Assembly (NCBI GenBank): GCA_002221725.1
Contig: NJFT01000148.1
Span: 40,194 to 104,193 of the forward strand
From: Scedosporium boydii
Taxonomy: Eukaryota > Ascomycota > Sordariomycetes > Microascales > Microascaceae
Reading direction: 5' to 3'
DNA length: 64,000 bases
Part shown: piece after piece, positions 24,814 to 35,618 of the stretch
Position numbering within the stretch: the first letter of the stretch is position 1
How the letters are laid out: each line of letters starts with the position of its first letter
Made by a program: the position numbers and the translations under genes
The notes under the pieces: model-generated
What the model was told of the DNA's origin: nothing
Databases searched by the model: none
Seen by the model: the letters and a program-made list of their open reading frames with translations, nothing else

Positions 24814-27800
24814 TCAGCGAGCGCAAGAATGCCCCGCGATGCTCTTGACAGCATTCATCCTGCTTTCTACCCTACCTCCGAGTTTAGCAAGGTCGTCGGC
24901 CTTCATACCACGGGCCGCTTTAGCCGCGGGGGCCACCTTGGTGATATCACGCAACGCCCCGGCACCTAGGACGAGTCCGAAAATGGCTAGGGGCGCGTTG
25001 TCCGGGTTATCTACGATACTGTAGATATCGAGGGCGGCCTGGCCCGCTTCTCCGATCATGGCGAGGGTGCGAGCGAGGGTCCCCAGGCGAGCGATGGTTC
25101 CCACGGTCTGGCCGACGAATGGCACGAGCATCAGGAGCGACGTCAGTAGCAGGATGATGAAATTCTTCTTGTTCTCCTCGTCGATCTCCTCGCCGATCTT
25201 GGCGACCTCCTTCATAGTGTTGACGGCCTCGTCGAGCATGATGATGGGTAATGCGGCGGCCTCGATAATGTCAGATATGGAAGCCTCGCCCATGTAGAAG
25301 TAAGCCTCGATCTGGTCGGCTAGCTCCTCCATAGTGGTCCCGATATCGCCCTGCTTGGACACGGCCTCCTGGACAAAGTCCTTTGGATTCGAGACGCCGT
25401 CGTCGTCGGTACGGGCTATGTAGGGCGCATTGTACCAGTACCCCGTGTGCTCGCAGGTCTCCGGGTTGGCGCTAGGGCCGCACTCACAGTCCCATACCCC
25501 CGCACACGGCACCGGCGCTTGCTGGTCTTTGACCATGCCGATCCAGTCATTAGGGATGCTGGCTTCGCTGAGCGCGGCTGCGAGGAAGGCATCTTGCTTT
25601 CCGGGCTTGAGTGTCCAGCGCACGTTGTACCTGGCCGTTGCCTGCTCGAGATATAGCACCAACACACCGCGTTGCGAGAGGTTAGGCGGGCAGAGCTCGT
25701 GCATAAACCGGGTGGTATCGCGATAGCCGCTGCAGGTTCTATCGCAGTAGCGGCACTTCGCCTTGCCGTACCGCGGCTCGCACCAGTCGCAGCAGAGCAT
25801 CTGCTCCTCGACATAGCAGTCGAAGAAGTCGTTGCCGCGCTTCTTCATGAAGGCGGCGAGGGCCGCGGGCGCCAATGACTTCACCTGGTCTCTGTAAAGG
25901 TCGTACTTGTGGTCGTAGCCGTGGGCCATCAAGTCATTGTACGAATCCAATGCCGACTTCTGCATCTTGCTGAGAAGGCGGAGGACGTAGACGCTGCGGC
26001 AGGCCGTCGTAAGCTTATCCTTAGCCTTGTCTATATCTTCGAGGGAGTTGAAGGTCTCGTCGCATCCGATCTGTATGTTATCCTCGCTGTCCGGGTCCGG
26101 GTCACCGATACTGAGTTCGTCCCAGGCTTGGAGGTCGATTGCCCAGTCCGCGATGCCTCCGAAATTCAAGTCGCCGTAAATGCCGACACGGAACCACTTG
26201 TTGATAGGTAACATGAAGGCGACCCATTGATCGCCGTCGTATACGATGATGTCGGTCATACTAGTGTCCTTGTTGGCAAGGTGAGACTCTGACCAGGTGA
26301 CTCGATCGTTCGCCGCGATGCTGTAGATTTCTGCGTTGGAAATATACCCTGCCGTGTCGGTGCATGAACCCTTCTCAGCAGCCGACTCGGGGCCGACAAA
26401 GTGGCAATTTGGCCCAGCGCAGTTGCCATCAACCATTTTAAAGGTTCGGGCGTAGCTAGAAACGCCGACCATGACCTTGTTATTGGGAACGCCGGCCTTG
26501 GTGATCATGGCCAAGGCAAGCTTCGTCTCGGTTATGTTGATGTGGGAGCGGAGACAGTTCCCCTCAGGACAACCAGGGCTGGCCCATCGATTATCATAGT
26601 CCCATTGCCCTAGGAAATTCCCCGGGATTAGCATCCGCATGACAATGCCGCAGAACAAGAATAGCTAGAAAAAGAGAGAGAGAGACACCAACCATGCAAA
26701 TCATACGTCATGTAAACGATATAGTCAACAACGGCCGAAATAGCCTCGATCGGAAACGCTTTCAGGTACCAGTAGGACGCCGGTGCGGCAATAGAAAGCG
26801 TCTTGCCAGCAGGAAGCATGGCCTTTATGGTCAGTAACGTGATGAGGTAGTTAAACCCATCGTTAGGACCGCCTGGGTCGAATCTGGGGAGGTCTGGAGC
26901 TCCCGGATATTCCCAGTCGAGATCAACTCCGTCGAGATTATGTTGGTTGACAAAATCAACAACCTTGCGAGCGAAAACATCGCGATTTCCGGGCAGGACC
27001 ACGTCTCTAAAGATTCTGTACGTCGATGGATGGGTTGAAAATGTCCAGCCACCAAAGGCAAGAACCTTTTGGTCAGTCTGTTAGTAGAGCTCGACCATGG
27101 TTTATATTCGTTGCAGGCCGCGATGAAGGGTATGGAGACCTTTCCTTTTCGCCTTATTTTCTTTCTTTTCACGTACCTTTTTACGCCCAAACACGTCCCG
27201 AGTGACAAAAAGATCGAATTGGTGCTGCGAATCAGGCGGTATAACCACATCCCAAGTGCCAGGAGCGATGGTAGCGAAGGAGAAGTGGATGATGGAATAT
27301 TCATTGGATGGGGGTTGGTCTACGTCCATGTGTAGGCATGGCCTGTTGCCGTTCCAGGCCTCGAAGTATCCAACAGCTCTCCATTCACTTGGCGGTCCGG
27401 TGTTCATGAGGATATCCATGCCGCAATTGGAGATGCAGCTATTCTTCCCCGGGGCCGAAGTGCCGGGGTTGCCAGTGCTGGACGGGGAGATGACGCAGAA
27501 ATCCTTGTCCATACCACATTGGCCCCAAACGTTACAGCAGACCTTGAGGGGGCATGGATTAAGTGTTGATATGTTTCTTCCGTCCGATGGCTGCACGGTC
27601 CCGGGCATTGTGGGACCACATACTGCGTTGGAGATGGGAGCAGGCATGGGCGGGTTTCCGGTACTGAGACAGATGCGAATTCCAGCCTGAAGGCCATCGC
27701 ACCCCGTCCAGCCCCACGCTGTAGAGACTAAGTGTTAGCCGCTGAACAAGGGGAAGGGGGGTCGTGAAGGGTTAGTGTGTGGCTTGGGGATAGACTCACT

Positions 27801-28940
27801 CTTCTTGTTGTTGAAGCCCACGAGCTTGTCGACCGTGATCTGATGCGAAGTGGCTATTTGGTGACAGTTGTCATCGGGCATAACGAGATAGGTAGCGCAC
27901 ACGCCATCGGCTCCGGGTTTGGGTGTCATGTCAGGAAGCGTGCCAGCCGAGCAGCAGACGTACTGTCCAACAGCTAGCGTCGCACACAGATCCGCCTTGG
28001 GGTTATATTTGGTAAAATCGTTGCCAGAGATGCCGCAACGGCTGGCCAGCGAAGCGCAGCCATCGTTAAAGACGACTTGGATCGTCCTACAGTCGGCTCG
28101 TCGCTCAAGCCAACGGGGCATAAGGCGGCGCGTCAGGCTCTCCTTGCCGCTGACGCCCTCAGGATAGACGGATAACGTCACCTCCGAGACAGATGACCCG
28201 CCATCTCGGTCACTTTGCACACACGTGGCTTCACTCCAGGACTTGACAGCCTCCTGCATTCGGCCAAAGTCGGCCTCAGTATCTGCGGCAATACCGAGGA
28301 CGTGTTCCGAGTTTCGGTCGTTACCGCAAATCTGAAGCAGCTGTGGTCCCTTTATCTGTAGAGAAGAAGCAGCGGAATCCGCCGTGATCTTGGAACCGGC
28401 ATATGCTCCCACGACGACGCCCTCGTAGTATGAGAACACTGCCGTGGAAGCCTCACACCGATGGTTGTCTTTGATAAAGTCGCGTACGGCGCTTACAGCG
28501 GCCCCAATTCCAACAGAGTTGCTGCCACCGTCGCTCCAGGGGATCATCTGAGCCTTCGCCTTCGCGTCCAAGGCTTTGTTAGAACATGCAGCGGGGGTGG
28601 CGATCCTCTGAGTCCCAACCCCAGATTTCAGCACCAGAATGTCAGGGGCCTCTTCTGCCATGGTGGCATTCTTCTCGGGGAGATTTCCGACTGAGCATGC
28701 TCGAATACTGAAGGTTTGGTCTGGGTTATCCAAGCTTGTATAAAGAGAAGTGTCGAAGAGAATTGGAAGAGGGCAGAATTTGAGACGGTCAAGAGAGTTA
28801 TAGACTGACCAGTTGTCGCGCAGCTTGGCTTCACTGCATGGCACTGGACAAGCCTTGAGAGGCGAGGAAAGGACGAACCCATGGGCAGCTACCGAGCTCG
28901 CCGCCACGTAAAGCGTGGCTAATAGAGAGCCGGGCGTCAT
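24814..28940 (-). CDS. Killer-toxin alpha/beta-like chitinase (LysM, CBM18, GH18, hydrophobic tail)
   Basis: Exons 28940-27800, 27718-27177, 27065-26693 and 26609-24814 give 1283 residues; introns 81, 111 and 83 nt, phases close. Order: signal peptide (1-20); an N-terminal domain starting KACPVPCSEA; dibasic sites at 271-272 and 280-281 (possible Kex2 cuts); two LysM-like modules (about 284-332 and 347-400); a CBM18-like Cys knot (CPLKVCCNVWGQCG, about 436-455); GH18 catalytic domain from about 495 with DGVDLDWEYPG (acid Glu613); a Cys-rich region; and a very hydrophobic stretch at about 1168-1240. It ends with Cys1281, two residues from the C-terminus. This is the subgroup-C GH18 architecture, related to the alpha/beta subunits of the Kluyveromyces lactis killer toxin. 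Expected action: secreted, binds and cleaves chitin. Delivery of a partner protein is inference from architecture and neighbourhood. Confidence 0.93.
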
Positions 28941-29732
28941 GGCTGTTGCAAACGAGGTAAACTGTGCCGGTAACGGCTAATGCTATGAGTTTTTGAAAAG
29001 GGGAAGAGAGAGAGACAGAGCGAACTCGCTGAGGCAGATAGCTCAGACATCTATTATATTCCGCATGTAGAAGGGCATTACGAGAGGAGAGAAGACATGT
29101 GAGACGTTACACGGATGCCGGGTTCCGCTCCCAGCACCAAGCCGGGCCGGGGGAAGATTCCTGGGGCGTTTATGGGGAGCTTTTGACCCTATTGGCCTTC
29201 CTCATGTGGGCATTGCGCGCCTGCATGCTCATCTCCGATGCGCGTTCATACGAAGCGGTGTTATGACTTGGTTCTTGGCGCTCCCCTCGCAATGTATTGC
29301 TTTGCGCTTCGCTCGTGTCAAAGGCAAAGAATCCCGAGGGCCGAGGAGGATCAACTGACCATGAGCATGGCAATGGCTATGCCTACGACTACGGCTACTG
29401 CTACGTCCCGAGCATCAAACGTACCATTGGCATCCTACGAGATACAGCCAATTTCCGAGAAGAAGCGAAGACCCGCAGGTAGAATCAGTCGCACTCACGC
29501 CATGTTGAGGTGTAATATCCTCCAAAGTGCCAGTCTCCTCGCCCACTTCTGCTTGGCAGTATGGTGCGCCCAGAGTCAAGAACGACACCACCAGACCGAA
29601 TATCCCTCCTGTCCAAGCTGCCCTTTCTTTCCTTCTTTCTTCCGTTCTTCTGCTCTCCTCTCCCGAGCTTCTTGAATCTGCGCAGCTTGTTCTTTTCCAA
29701 CTTCCCTCAGCAGCCAAAGCAAACCTCTCACG
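28941..29732. promoter_or_regulatory. Shared divergent promoter region of chitinase and small secreted protein
   Basis: 792 bases between two ATGs pointing away from each other. The plus-strand side carries a long pyrimidine-rich leader (about 29620-29700), typical of fungal 5' UTRs. No other gene is seen, so the two genes could share regulation. Confidence 0.55.
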
Positions 29733-30497
29733 ATGCTGCCCTCTGCATGGGGCGTTTTCTTGTTGTTGTTCTGCTGGACCCCAGCTGTTCTGGCAAGAGG
29801 TATATACGGTGGCTATGAGCGCATATATTTCTGGGCCATATACCAGCTGGACGTTGACGCCAGCACCGGTGGAAACACGCCTTCGCAATGGATCGCGTCT
29901 GGCTGTCGAGGCAGCGGTCCAAGAAATTCTTGCAACTTCAACGAATTCATCCAATACATCACTAAAAAAAACCCTCCAAGGCCGAACTTCAGCACCAATG
30001 GGGACATCCACCAAATCAACCAGGACCTGCACAACGCCGGGTGGACCACAAAAAACCGCGACTACGAGGCTATAAAAATCATCAATTCCGGTCGCCATGA
30101 TCCGGCGAGTCTCATAAGACAAGTTGCCACCCACCTGGAGAAGGATATCTGGCCCACGATCAACACGGGCACAACCGGCGAAATGGCACCAAGAAATGCG
30201 TTCAAGGATATGGCCCTAAACTCGATCGTCGCGAACCGCCAGTTCCGGAGTGATTCGTGGGCGTACTGGGCCATACCCCACCTGCAGAACAAGGGCGTGT
30301 TATACGCAACAGGGACTGTGGTGGTCGCGACAAGGACGCTAACGTACGTCGACATTTCGGCGAGCAGGCGGCTCAATCCGCGAGGCGTTTGGGACGCCGA
30401 GATCAGGTCGTACAACAGCGATAAAGACAACCTGAGCCATTGGAACATAATCGGGGCGGATCTCAAAGTTGAGAATGTGATAAAGGGTTGTACATGA
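29733..30497 (+). CDS. Small secreted protein, candidate partner of the killer-toxin-like chitinase
   Basis: Single exon, 254 residues. Signal peptide MLPSAWGVFLLLFCWTPAVLA, cut probably after residue 21. I do not recognise a named domain. The mature part has exactly three cysteines: C58 and C67, close enough to pair with each other, and C253, the penultimate residue, which would be left free. It is rich in aromatic residues and Asn, with no membrane segment. It is divergently transcribed from the chitinase 0.8 kb away. Known background: in yeast zymocin the cytotoxic gamma subunit is a separate secreted polypeptide of similar size, disulfide-bonded to the alpha/beta chitinase. Inference: this may be an analogous subunit. 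Alternatives are an unrelated effector or a secreted enzyme. No catalytic motif can be assigned, so no activity is claimed. Confidence 0.8.
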   Translation: MLPSAWGVFLLLFCWTPAVLARGIYGGYERIYFWAIYQLDVDASTGGNTPSQWIASGCRGSGPRNSCNFNEFIQYITKKNPPRPNFSTNGDIHQINQDLHNAGWTTKNRDYEAIKIINSGRHDPASLIRQVATHLEKDIWPTINTGTTGEMAPRNAFKDMALNSIVANRQFRSDSWAYWAIPHLQNKGVLYATGTVVVATRTLTYVDISASRRLNPRGVWDAEIRSYNSDKDNLSHWNIIGADLKVENVIKGCT

Positions 30498-30612
30498 TCA
30501 GTAGGCCAAAGCACGGAGAAGGGGTGGTGGAAGAGGCGGTTGTCTGAGGGGTGGTGGATTTCGTTCTCCCTTTCGTTCTTCTTTCGTTCTTCTGTCTGTC
30601 GTTCTTCTTCTC

Positions 30613-30643
30613 CTTCTTCTTCTTCTTCTTCTTCTTCTTCTTC
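30613..30643. repeat. (CTT)n microsatellite
   Basis: About ten CTT/TTC triplets, 3' of the small secreted protein gene. Confidence 0.85.
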
Positions 30644-30984
30644 TCTCTCCTGTTCTCTTTTCTCATCTCTTCGTACTACTGACATGACATGGGATCGACC
30701 CCGGCCCCGGGTGGCCCCGTCCGGGGAAGCGAGTAGGATTAGATTAGTGCAACCTTATCCCCTGTAAGAAGAAAATTCAAAGTCTTGGCTAGCCGAATTA
30801 GGTGTGGCTCGATTTATTTGTGCTACCAAGTAATCATACAAAGTCCGAAGTAGGAAGTTGATCCCGTCCTTGGTAGGAATAACGAATGGAGAACCGCTGT
30901 GCTGCGCGACATCTGAGTCCGGCTCCGAGGTGAGACACTTTTGTTTAGAGGTGGCAGGTGCTGAGGTGGGCGGGTGGCACAAAG

Positions 30985-31181
30985 CGCATGCGAGCTAGTT
31001 TAATCTCGGCCTTCGTCCCCGGCTTCAGTGTTGTTTCCGTTTCCTTCTTGTTCAGTACGATACGATACGATACTGCATGCGCATACGAAGGAGGGAGATT
31101 GGCAATAATATCATGATCAGCTCACAAACGCATGTGAGCTAACCTAATCTCGGCCGTTGTCCTCGGCTTCAGTCTTGTTGT
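30985..31181. repeat. Imperfect direct repeat, two copies of about 53 bp
   Basis: Copies at 30985-31037 and 31129-31181 both begin CGCATG, share GAGCTA and TAATCTCGGCC, and run to GGCTTCAGT. They differ at about nine positions, mostly C/T transitions. The spacer holds a TACGA pentamer run at 31056-31073. They lie upstream of the 2EXR gene; origin unknown. Confidence 0.75.
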
Positions 31182-31344
31182 CTTGTTGTTGTTGCAAGGA
31201 GAATGATCAGGTTCGAAGTCAGTCTCTGCTCTCCCTGCTCTCCCTGCTTTCCTCCCAGCCTCCAGCATATTTTTTTTTTTTTTTTGCCTCATAACCTCGA
31301 CAGCAGCTCTTCGTCCTATCGCCAAAATCGAAACCCATTTGATC

Positions 31345-32394
31345 ATGGCCAAATCGTCTCCTCAATTTTCTAGCCTGCCGTTTGAAATCCGGGCTCAGAT
31401 CTGGGAAGCAGTCATCTTCATGGATAAACCGCTGATCCTCGAGGCCCTCCTTGACCAACAATACCACGAGGACCACGGTGACTGCATTGACTATATGTTC
31501 TCCTTTGACACCGCTCGACTTACCGCCGGAGGAGTCATGGGCGAACCCCCTCCTTGTACGATAACTCGTCGTCTGCTCTTCTTCCCCTGGGCAACACCAA
31601 GTCAAATACAGCGTCCCGCCATTCTCGATGTCTGCCACGAGTCTCGCCGCATAGCCCTTAAGTTTGGCGCCCTTTCAGATGTCTGGCTTGATATCTCTCA
31701 TCAAAAACCCCGGCCTGTGTATTTTCGTTTCGGAATAGACGATATCGTCCTTTGGACTAGGCTTGGCCAAGGGTATTCGGAGTTTCACCTTGATCTAGAA
31801 AGCCCACCCCCGCCTCTCGAAAACCCTCATCATCTCGCCCGCATCCGCCACCTTGCTGTGCCATGGTCTTTCTTCCACGCTCGCTACGATAGCGACAGTC
31901 CTGAGTATAGGTTTGTCTGGTCAGGCGCGATCCGCGAGCTTTATACATACTGCCCAAACCTGACAGATCTCTACCTTTGCGTACCTGCCGTGCGCTACGC
32001 ACAGGACGGCGATATGTCCCAAGATGGCATACACTTTGCAGAGCCTTCTGATTCTAAGGAATGCCCTATACGCTTTGCACCCATGGTTCCCGAACAAACA
32101 CTTCCGAGGTGTAGTTGCTTCCCCTCCCGACGGCCCACCTGGGCCGAAAGCAAAGACGAAATCAATAGGGCTTTTCGGTATAGATGGCTAAGGGCTGTTG
32201 TGCAAACCGAGTTTTGGGATGCTGGAATCAAAATTACATTCCCGCCGCGTATACATGGCCGCATCTTGTGGCGAGAGGGCTTGGATGTTGAAAAGGTTAA
32301 GAAGCAAGTTGAAAGGGAACATGAGAGAGATAGTGAGGCTGAGTTGGAGATGGAAGAAGGGTTTGATTTGGAGCACCCCGTAAGCACCCCGTAG
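31345..32394 (+). CDS. 2EXR-domain protein
   Basis: Single exon, 349 residues from the ATG at 31345. The N-terminus has the 2EXR signature FSSLPFEIRAQIWE (residues about 8-21), followed by RPAILDVCHESRRIAL, the usual second conserved block. The remainder has the mix of Trp, Tyr and Pro seen in this large, fungal-expanded family. The C-terminus is acidic and charged (about 310-345). No signal peptide or membrane segment, so probably cytosolic or nuclear. No biochemical function is established for the family; members are numerous and fast-evolving in Pezizomycotina. Confidence 0.87.
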   Translation: MAKSSPQFSSLPFEIRAQIWEAVIFMDKPLILEALLDQQYHEDHGDCIDYMFSFDTARLTAGGVMGEPPPCTITRRLLFFPWATPSQIQRPAILDVCHESRRIALKFGALSDVWLDISHQKPRPVYFRFGIDDIVLWTRLGQGYSEFHLDLESPPPPLENPHHLARIRHLAVPWSFFHARYDSDSPEYRFVWSGAIRELYTYCPNLTDLYLCVPAVRYAQDGDMSQDGIHFAEPSDSKECPIRFAPMVPEQTLPRCSCFPSRRPTWAESKDEINRAFRYRWLRAVVQTEFWDAGIKITFPPRIHGRILWREGLDVEKVKKQVEREHERDSEAELEMEEGFDLEHPVSTP

Positions 32395-32962
32395 GCGCAA
32401 AGGGGGAGAGAAGGGGAGAGAAGAAGGGGGGGTTTGATTTTAGGTGAGACAATGATACCAATTGTTGATCGTCGGAGGCGCGCAGCTATTCCAGTTCACT
32501 CCTCACTCTCGCACTCGAACATGGCCCTCGAACGCGGCCAGGTAACCCAGGTTGGCTCCGGGTTCGACGTTTGTCGAGGTGCCTCCCTCGGTGGACTCCA
32601 AGATGTCTTGAATTGCGAGGGGATCGGAGATGAGTTTCCATGTAGATACATGATATTTATGATATTTAGGCATGGCCGTATAATGTATATTCGAGTAGAA
32701 CGTGGAGACTCAACTAGACAATGGCACACACTCTAGCACTGCGGACTCTGGGAGGGAGGAGCAATGTCCGCGACTAGCAGGAAGGGTTCAATATTGATGA
32801 GTTCCCCTGTCCCCTTTGTTTCGATCAGTTCCTTTCGGCTGTTGGAGAAGACGGTTAAGCCAAGCCGAGCTCCTCATCCCACGTTGCCTACTACTTTAAT
32901 AATAGATGCACACTTGTAGGAGAAGGAGAAGGAGAAGGAACGAGAGTACTGCACACAACCTA

Positions 32963-32992
32963 ACACCAGACACCAGACACCAGACACCAGGC
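32963..32992. repeat. ACCAGAC tandem repeat, four units
   Basis: Four consecutive 7-bp units, the last one degenerate (ACCAGGC). Intergenic. Confidence 0.85.
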
Positions 32993-33180
32993 ACCCGATA
33001 CCCGCCACCACACTCACCATCGCCATCACTGTCGCTGCTTCCCTCTTCCCTCTTTCCTCATCCTCATCCCGATCCCCTCGAACCCTCGACCCTCTCGCTC
33101 CTTCCACATCTCAAGCTCCTACCAAAAGGACCCAGAATAGTGATATAAGAGACAATAATCCGGCAAGTTTTCACCAGGCG

Positions 33181-33450
33181 ACCTGACTAGCACAGTTGGT
33201 TAAGGCAGCCGTTGCCTCCCTTCGCTGGGAGGGCTTGGGTTCGAATCCTACCGCGCCCAAGTTCTACGCCAGACTCCGGTTTGCGAACTGGTGCCCAGGG
33301 ATCGAGTAAAGAGGAAATATCCCGCAGCAATGGAGATCCCCATCTAGCCGAGCTAGTGGTCCAGCGGGAGGCGCGACCCCAAAAGTAGGAGGGGGGAGGG
33401 CCTGGAGGTAAGGCGCGGGAAGGTGAGAAAAAAAAAAGAAAATTAATTCT
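33181..33450 (+). mobile_element. tRNA-like element, probable tRNA-derived SINE
   Basis: A pol III A box (TAGCACAGTTGG, 33188-33199) and a perfect B box (GGTTCGAATCC, 33238-33248) are spaced as in a tRNA, with a CCTCCC...GGGAGG hairpin between them. The D-stem and the 5' side of the acceptor stem do not pair properly, so it is not a functional tRNA. About 170 bases of GC-rich, tRNA-unrelated sequence follow, then an A10 run (about 33428-33437) with A/T-rich sequence. Head, body and A-rich tail is the layout of fungal SINEs. I see no clear target-site duplication and no second copy in this window. Alternative: a decayed tRNA gene. Confidence 0.5.
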
Positions 33451-34755
33451 TTTTCTTTCCCCTTCCTCTTCTCTTTTGGCGGCTTGGGATTATTATTGTT
33501 CTAGACTAAATTATTGATTTCTTTTATTTAGGATATTGGACTTGCCTGGTTCTTCCTCTTGCGGCTAAAGTGAATAAGGAGGATGTAAAGATTATAAGAT
33601 TGATATAAAACCTCTTATTTTTCCCGGCTTGAGTTTATTTATTAGTTGTAGGGTGAGTTAAGACTCTAACCCTAGAGTACTTAGACAGTAGAGGTTAATA
33701 GAAACAGAGCTCTTGGCGCTTGTGTTTGTTTAACGTCTTATGAGCGAGACTTCCGATGGAGATCATTGATGTAAGTAAGTCCTGCTCTCATGCGACGAAG
33801 TTGATAGTATAGATGTCGAGTTTAGGTCATAATGCCCTCCGCCGATCCGGCCTTTGCTCGTCTCCGCAAAAGAGGTTGATCTTGATCACTCGACCATTAC
33901 CCCATGGTCTTTTCCGTCCGGCTATAATCTACTAAGGGTGAGTGTTATAGCCTTCCCGCCACCCCCCGGTGCACAATGCGTGGCCACGGCATTTTTATTG
34001 ATGCACCCAGAATCCCATCTCCGGGATAATACCTCGGGTTCCAATGCTTTCCAAATTGCTGATAGAATATAGAGTATTAATCGTGGTTCAATGATTCGAC
34101 TGAACACTTGGGGTTGTTCTCCAGTTCAGCCGTTGACCCCAAAACGCCGCGATTTCTTCCTTTCCCAAGCAGATCGACCCTGTCTCGTCGTTCCCGTTTC
34201 CACCCCGCTTCTGTTCCTCTTCTGTTCCGCTCCCTCTTCGATCTGCGGTGAATGCAACCCAACGTACATGAAATGTCCGCCGCCCGACCGCCGGGTTTAG
34301 CATTGATCCACCGCCAGGGACGTACTCGCCGTACCAAGTAGGGCCAGACATTAATCAACCCATCCACCGCCTGGTTCCCCCAAGCCACACCGCGCCCGCG
34401 TGCCCGTTTCACGCAGGGCCCATTCTAACCGGCAATTTACCCAACTACTACTTTGCACAGATCAATTGTAACTTGTTAATCGTGGGGCGGGGATCTTCAT
34501 CTTGCCAGCCATGGGAGGGATCAGGGTCTGGGCTGTCTCTGCAGTAGAGGTAAAACGGAAAGGAAGAAGAGCTCACAGCTTGGTCTGTATGTGATAATTG
34601 ATATATTGATATATGCCCGCCGTCGTAACGAACTTTATACAGAACATCATAGGTTTCTTCTCTTTTCTCTCTCTCCTCCTGCCTCATCCTCCTCTACTAC
34701 TTCACCTTCTCCACATTCCTCACCTTCCTTCTCCCCTCCCAAAGAAACACCCAAA

Positions 34756-35618
34756 ATGCTCGCAAACTCCCTTCTAACCGCTCTCGCCCTTGCCACCACC
34801 ACGGCTGCCATCCCAATCGAGAACCCAATCAGCGTCATCAAGCGCGCCCCGGAAGCCGGCATCGTCATAACCAAGTGCGCGAAGCCCGGCGTCATTGCAC
34901 TCGCCTACGACGATGGCCCGTACCAGTACACCGGCGAGCTGATCGACATCCTCGACAAAGGCGGAGCGAAGGCCACCTTTTTCTGGACGGGTACCCTGTA
35001 CGGATGTATCTACGGCCAGGCGGCGGCCGTCAAGAAGGCCTATGAGTCTGGACATCAAATTGCGTCTCATACCTGGTAAGACCCCGAGACATGCTCCTCA
35101 GTGATACCAAGTTCATAGCCAAGGGGGCCTCCAGCTCCCCCAAAACTGACTAACTCACCTTCTCTTCACTCAGGACACATCCCCAATCCTTCGGCAACAT
35201 GAACGCCCAACAACTCACCACCGAAATGCAACGCGTCGAAGAAGCCCTCGTCAACCTCATCGGCATCAAACCCGCCTACATGCGGCCCCCCTACCTCGCC
35301 ACCGGCGGCCAAGTCCTCCCCACCATGAAACAACTCGGCTACAAGGTTATCACCGACGACGTCGACGCCCAGGACTGGAATGGCTGGTCGGCCCAGCAGA
35401 GCCAGAACGCCTTCCAGCAGGCCGGCGCCGCCGGGAACGGTCACATCCCTCTCATGCATGAGACGTATGCTAGTACGGTGCAGCAGCTTACGCCTTGGCT
35501 TATTAATTGGGCGAAGCAGAATAATCTGGAGATGGTTACTGTTGCGGAGTGTCTGGATGATCCGGATGGGGCGTACCAGGCTGGGAACTTTACGGGTACT
35601 GGGAAGAGTGCTTGCTGA
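34756..35618 (+). CDS. Secreted polysaccharide (chitin) deacetylase, CE4
   Basis: Exons 34756-35075 and 35174-35618 give 254 residues. Signal peptide (about 1-18), then a short propeptide ending in KR at 29-30, a likely Kex2 site. The NodB domain shows AYDDGP (Asp52, Asp53: general base and metal ligand), the metal-binding pair in SHTWTHP (His105, His109) reconstituted across the intron, and MRPPY. The usual C-terminal LLHD-type motif appears here as PLMHE. It removes acetyl groups from chitin or chitooligomers, which reshapes the cell wall or hides chitin fragments. No chitin-binding module is attached. Length and intron position are ordinary for single-domain fungal CE4 proteins. Confidence 0.92.

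Larger units (their letters stand above)
30498..31344. other. Intergenic with microsatellite and imperfect direct repeat
   Basis: Contains (TTC)n at 30613-30643, a duplicated block of about 53 bases (30985-31037 and 31129-31181), a TACGA pentamer run at 31056-31073 and a T16 tract at 31270-31285. No gene recognised. Confidence 0.6.
32395..34755. other. 2.4-kb intergenic stretch with SINE-like element
   Basis: Holds a GGAGAA run and an ACCAGAC tandem repeat (32963-32992), the tRNA-like element at 33181-33450, and the promoter of the deacetylase gene with a pyrimidine-rich leader just before 34756. No protein-coding gene supported. Confidence 0.6.

Noticed and set aside
33181..33262. A functional tRNA gene
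   Set aside because: A and B boxes are good but the D-stem and the 5' acceptor strand do not pair and no clear anticodon arm can be drawn.
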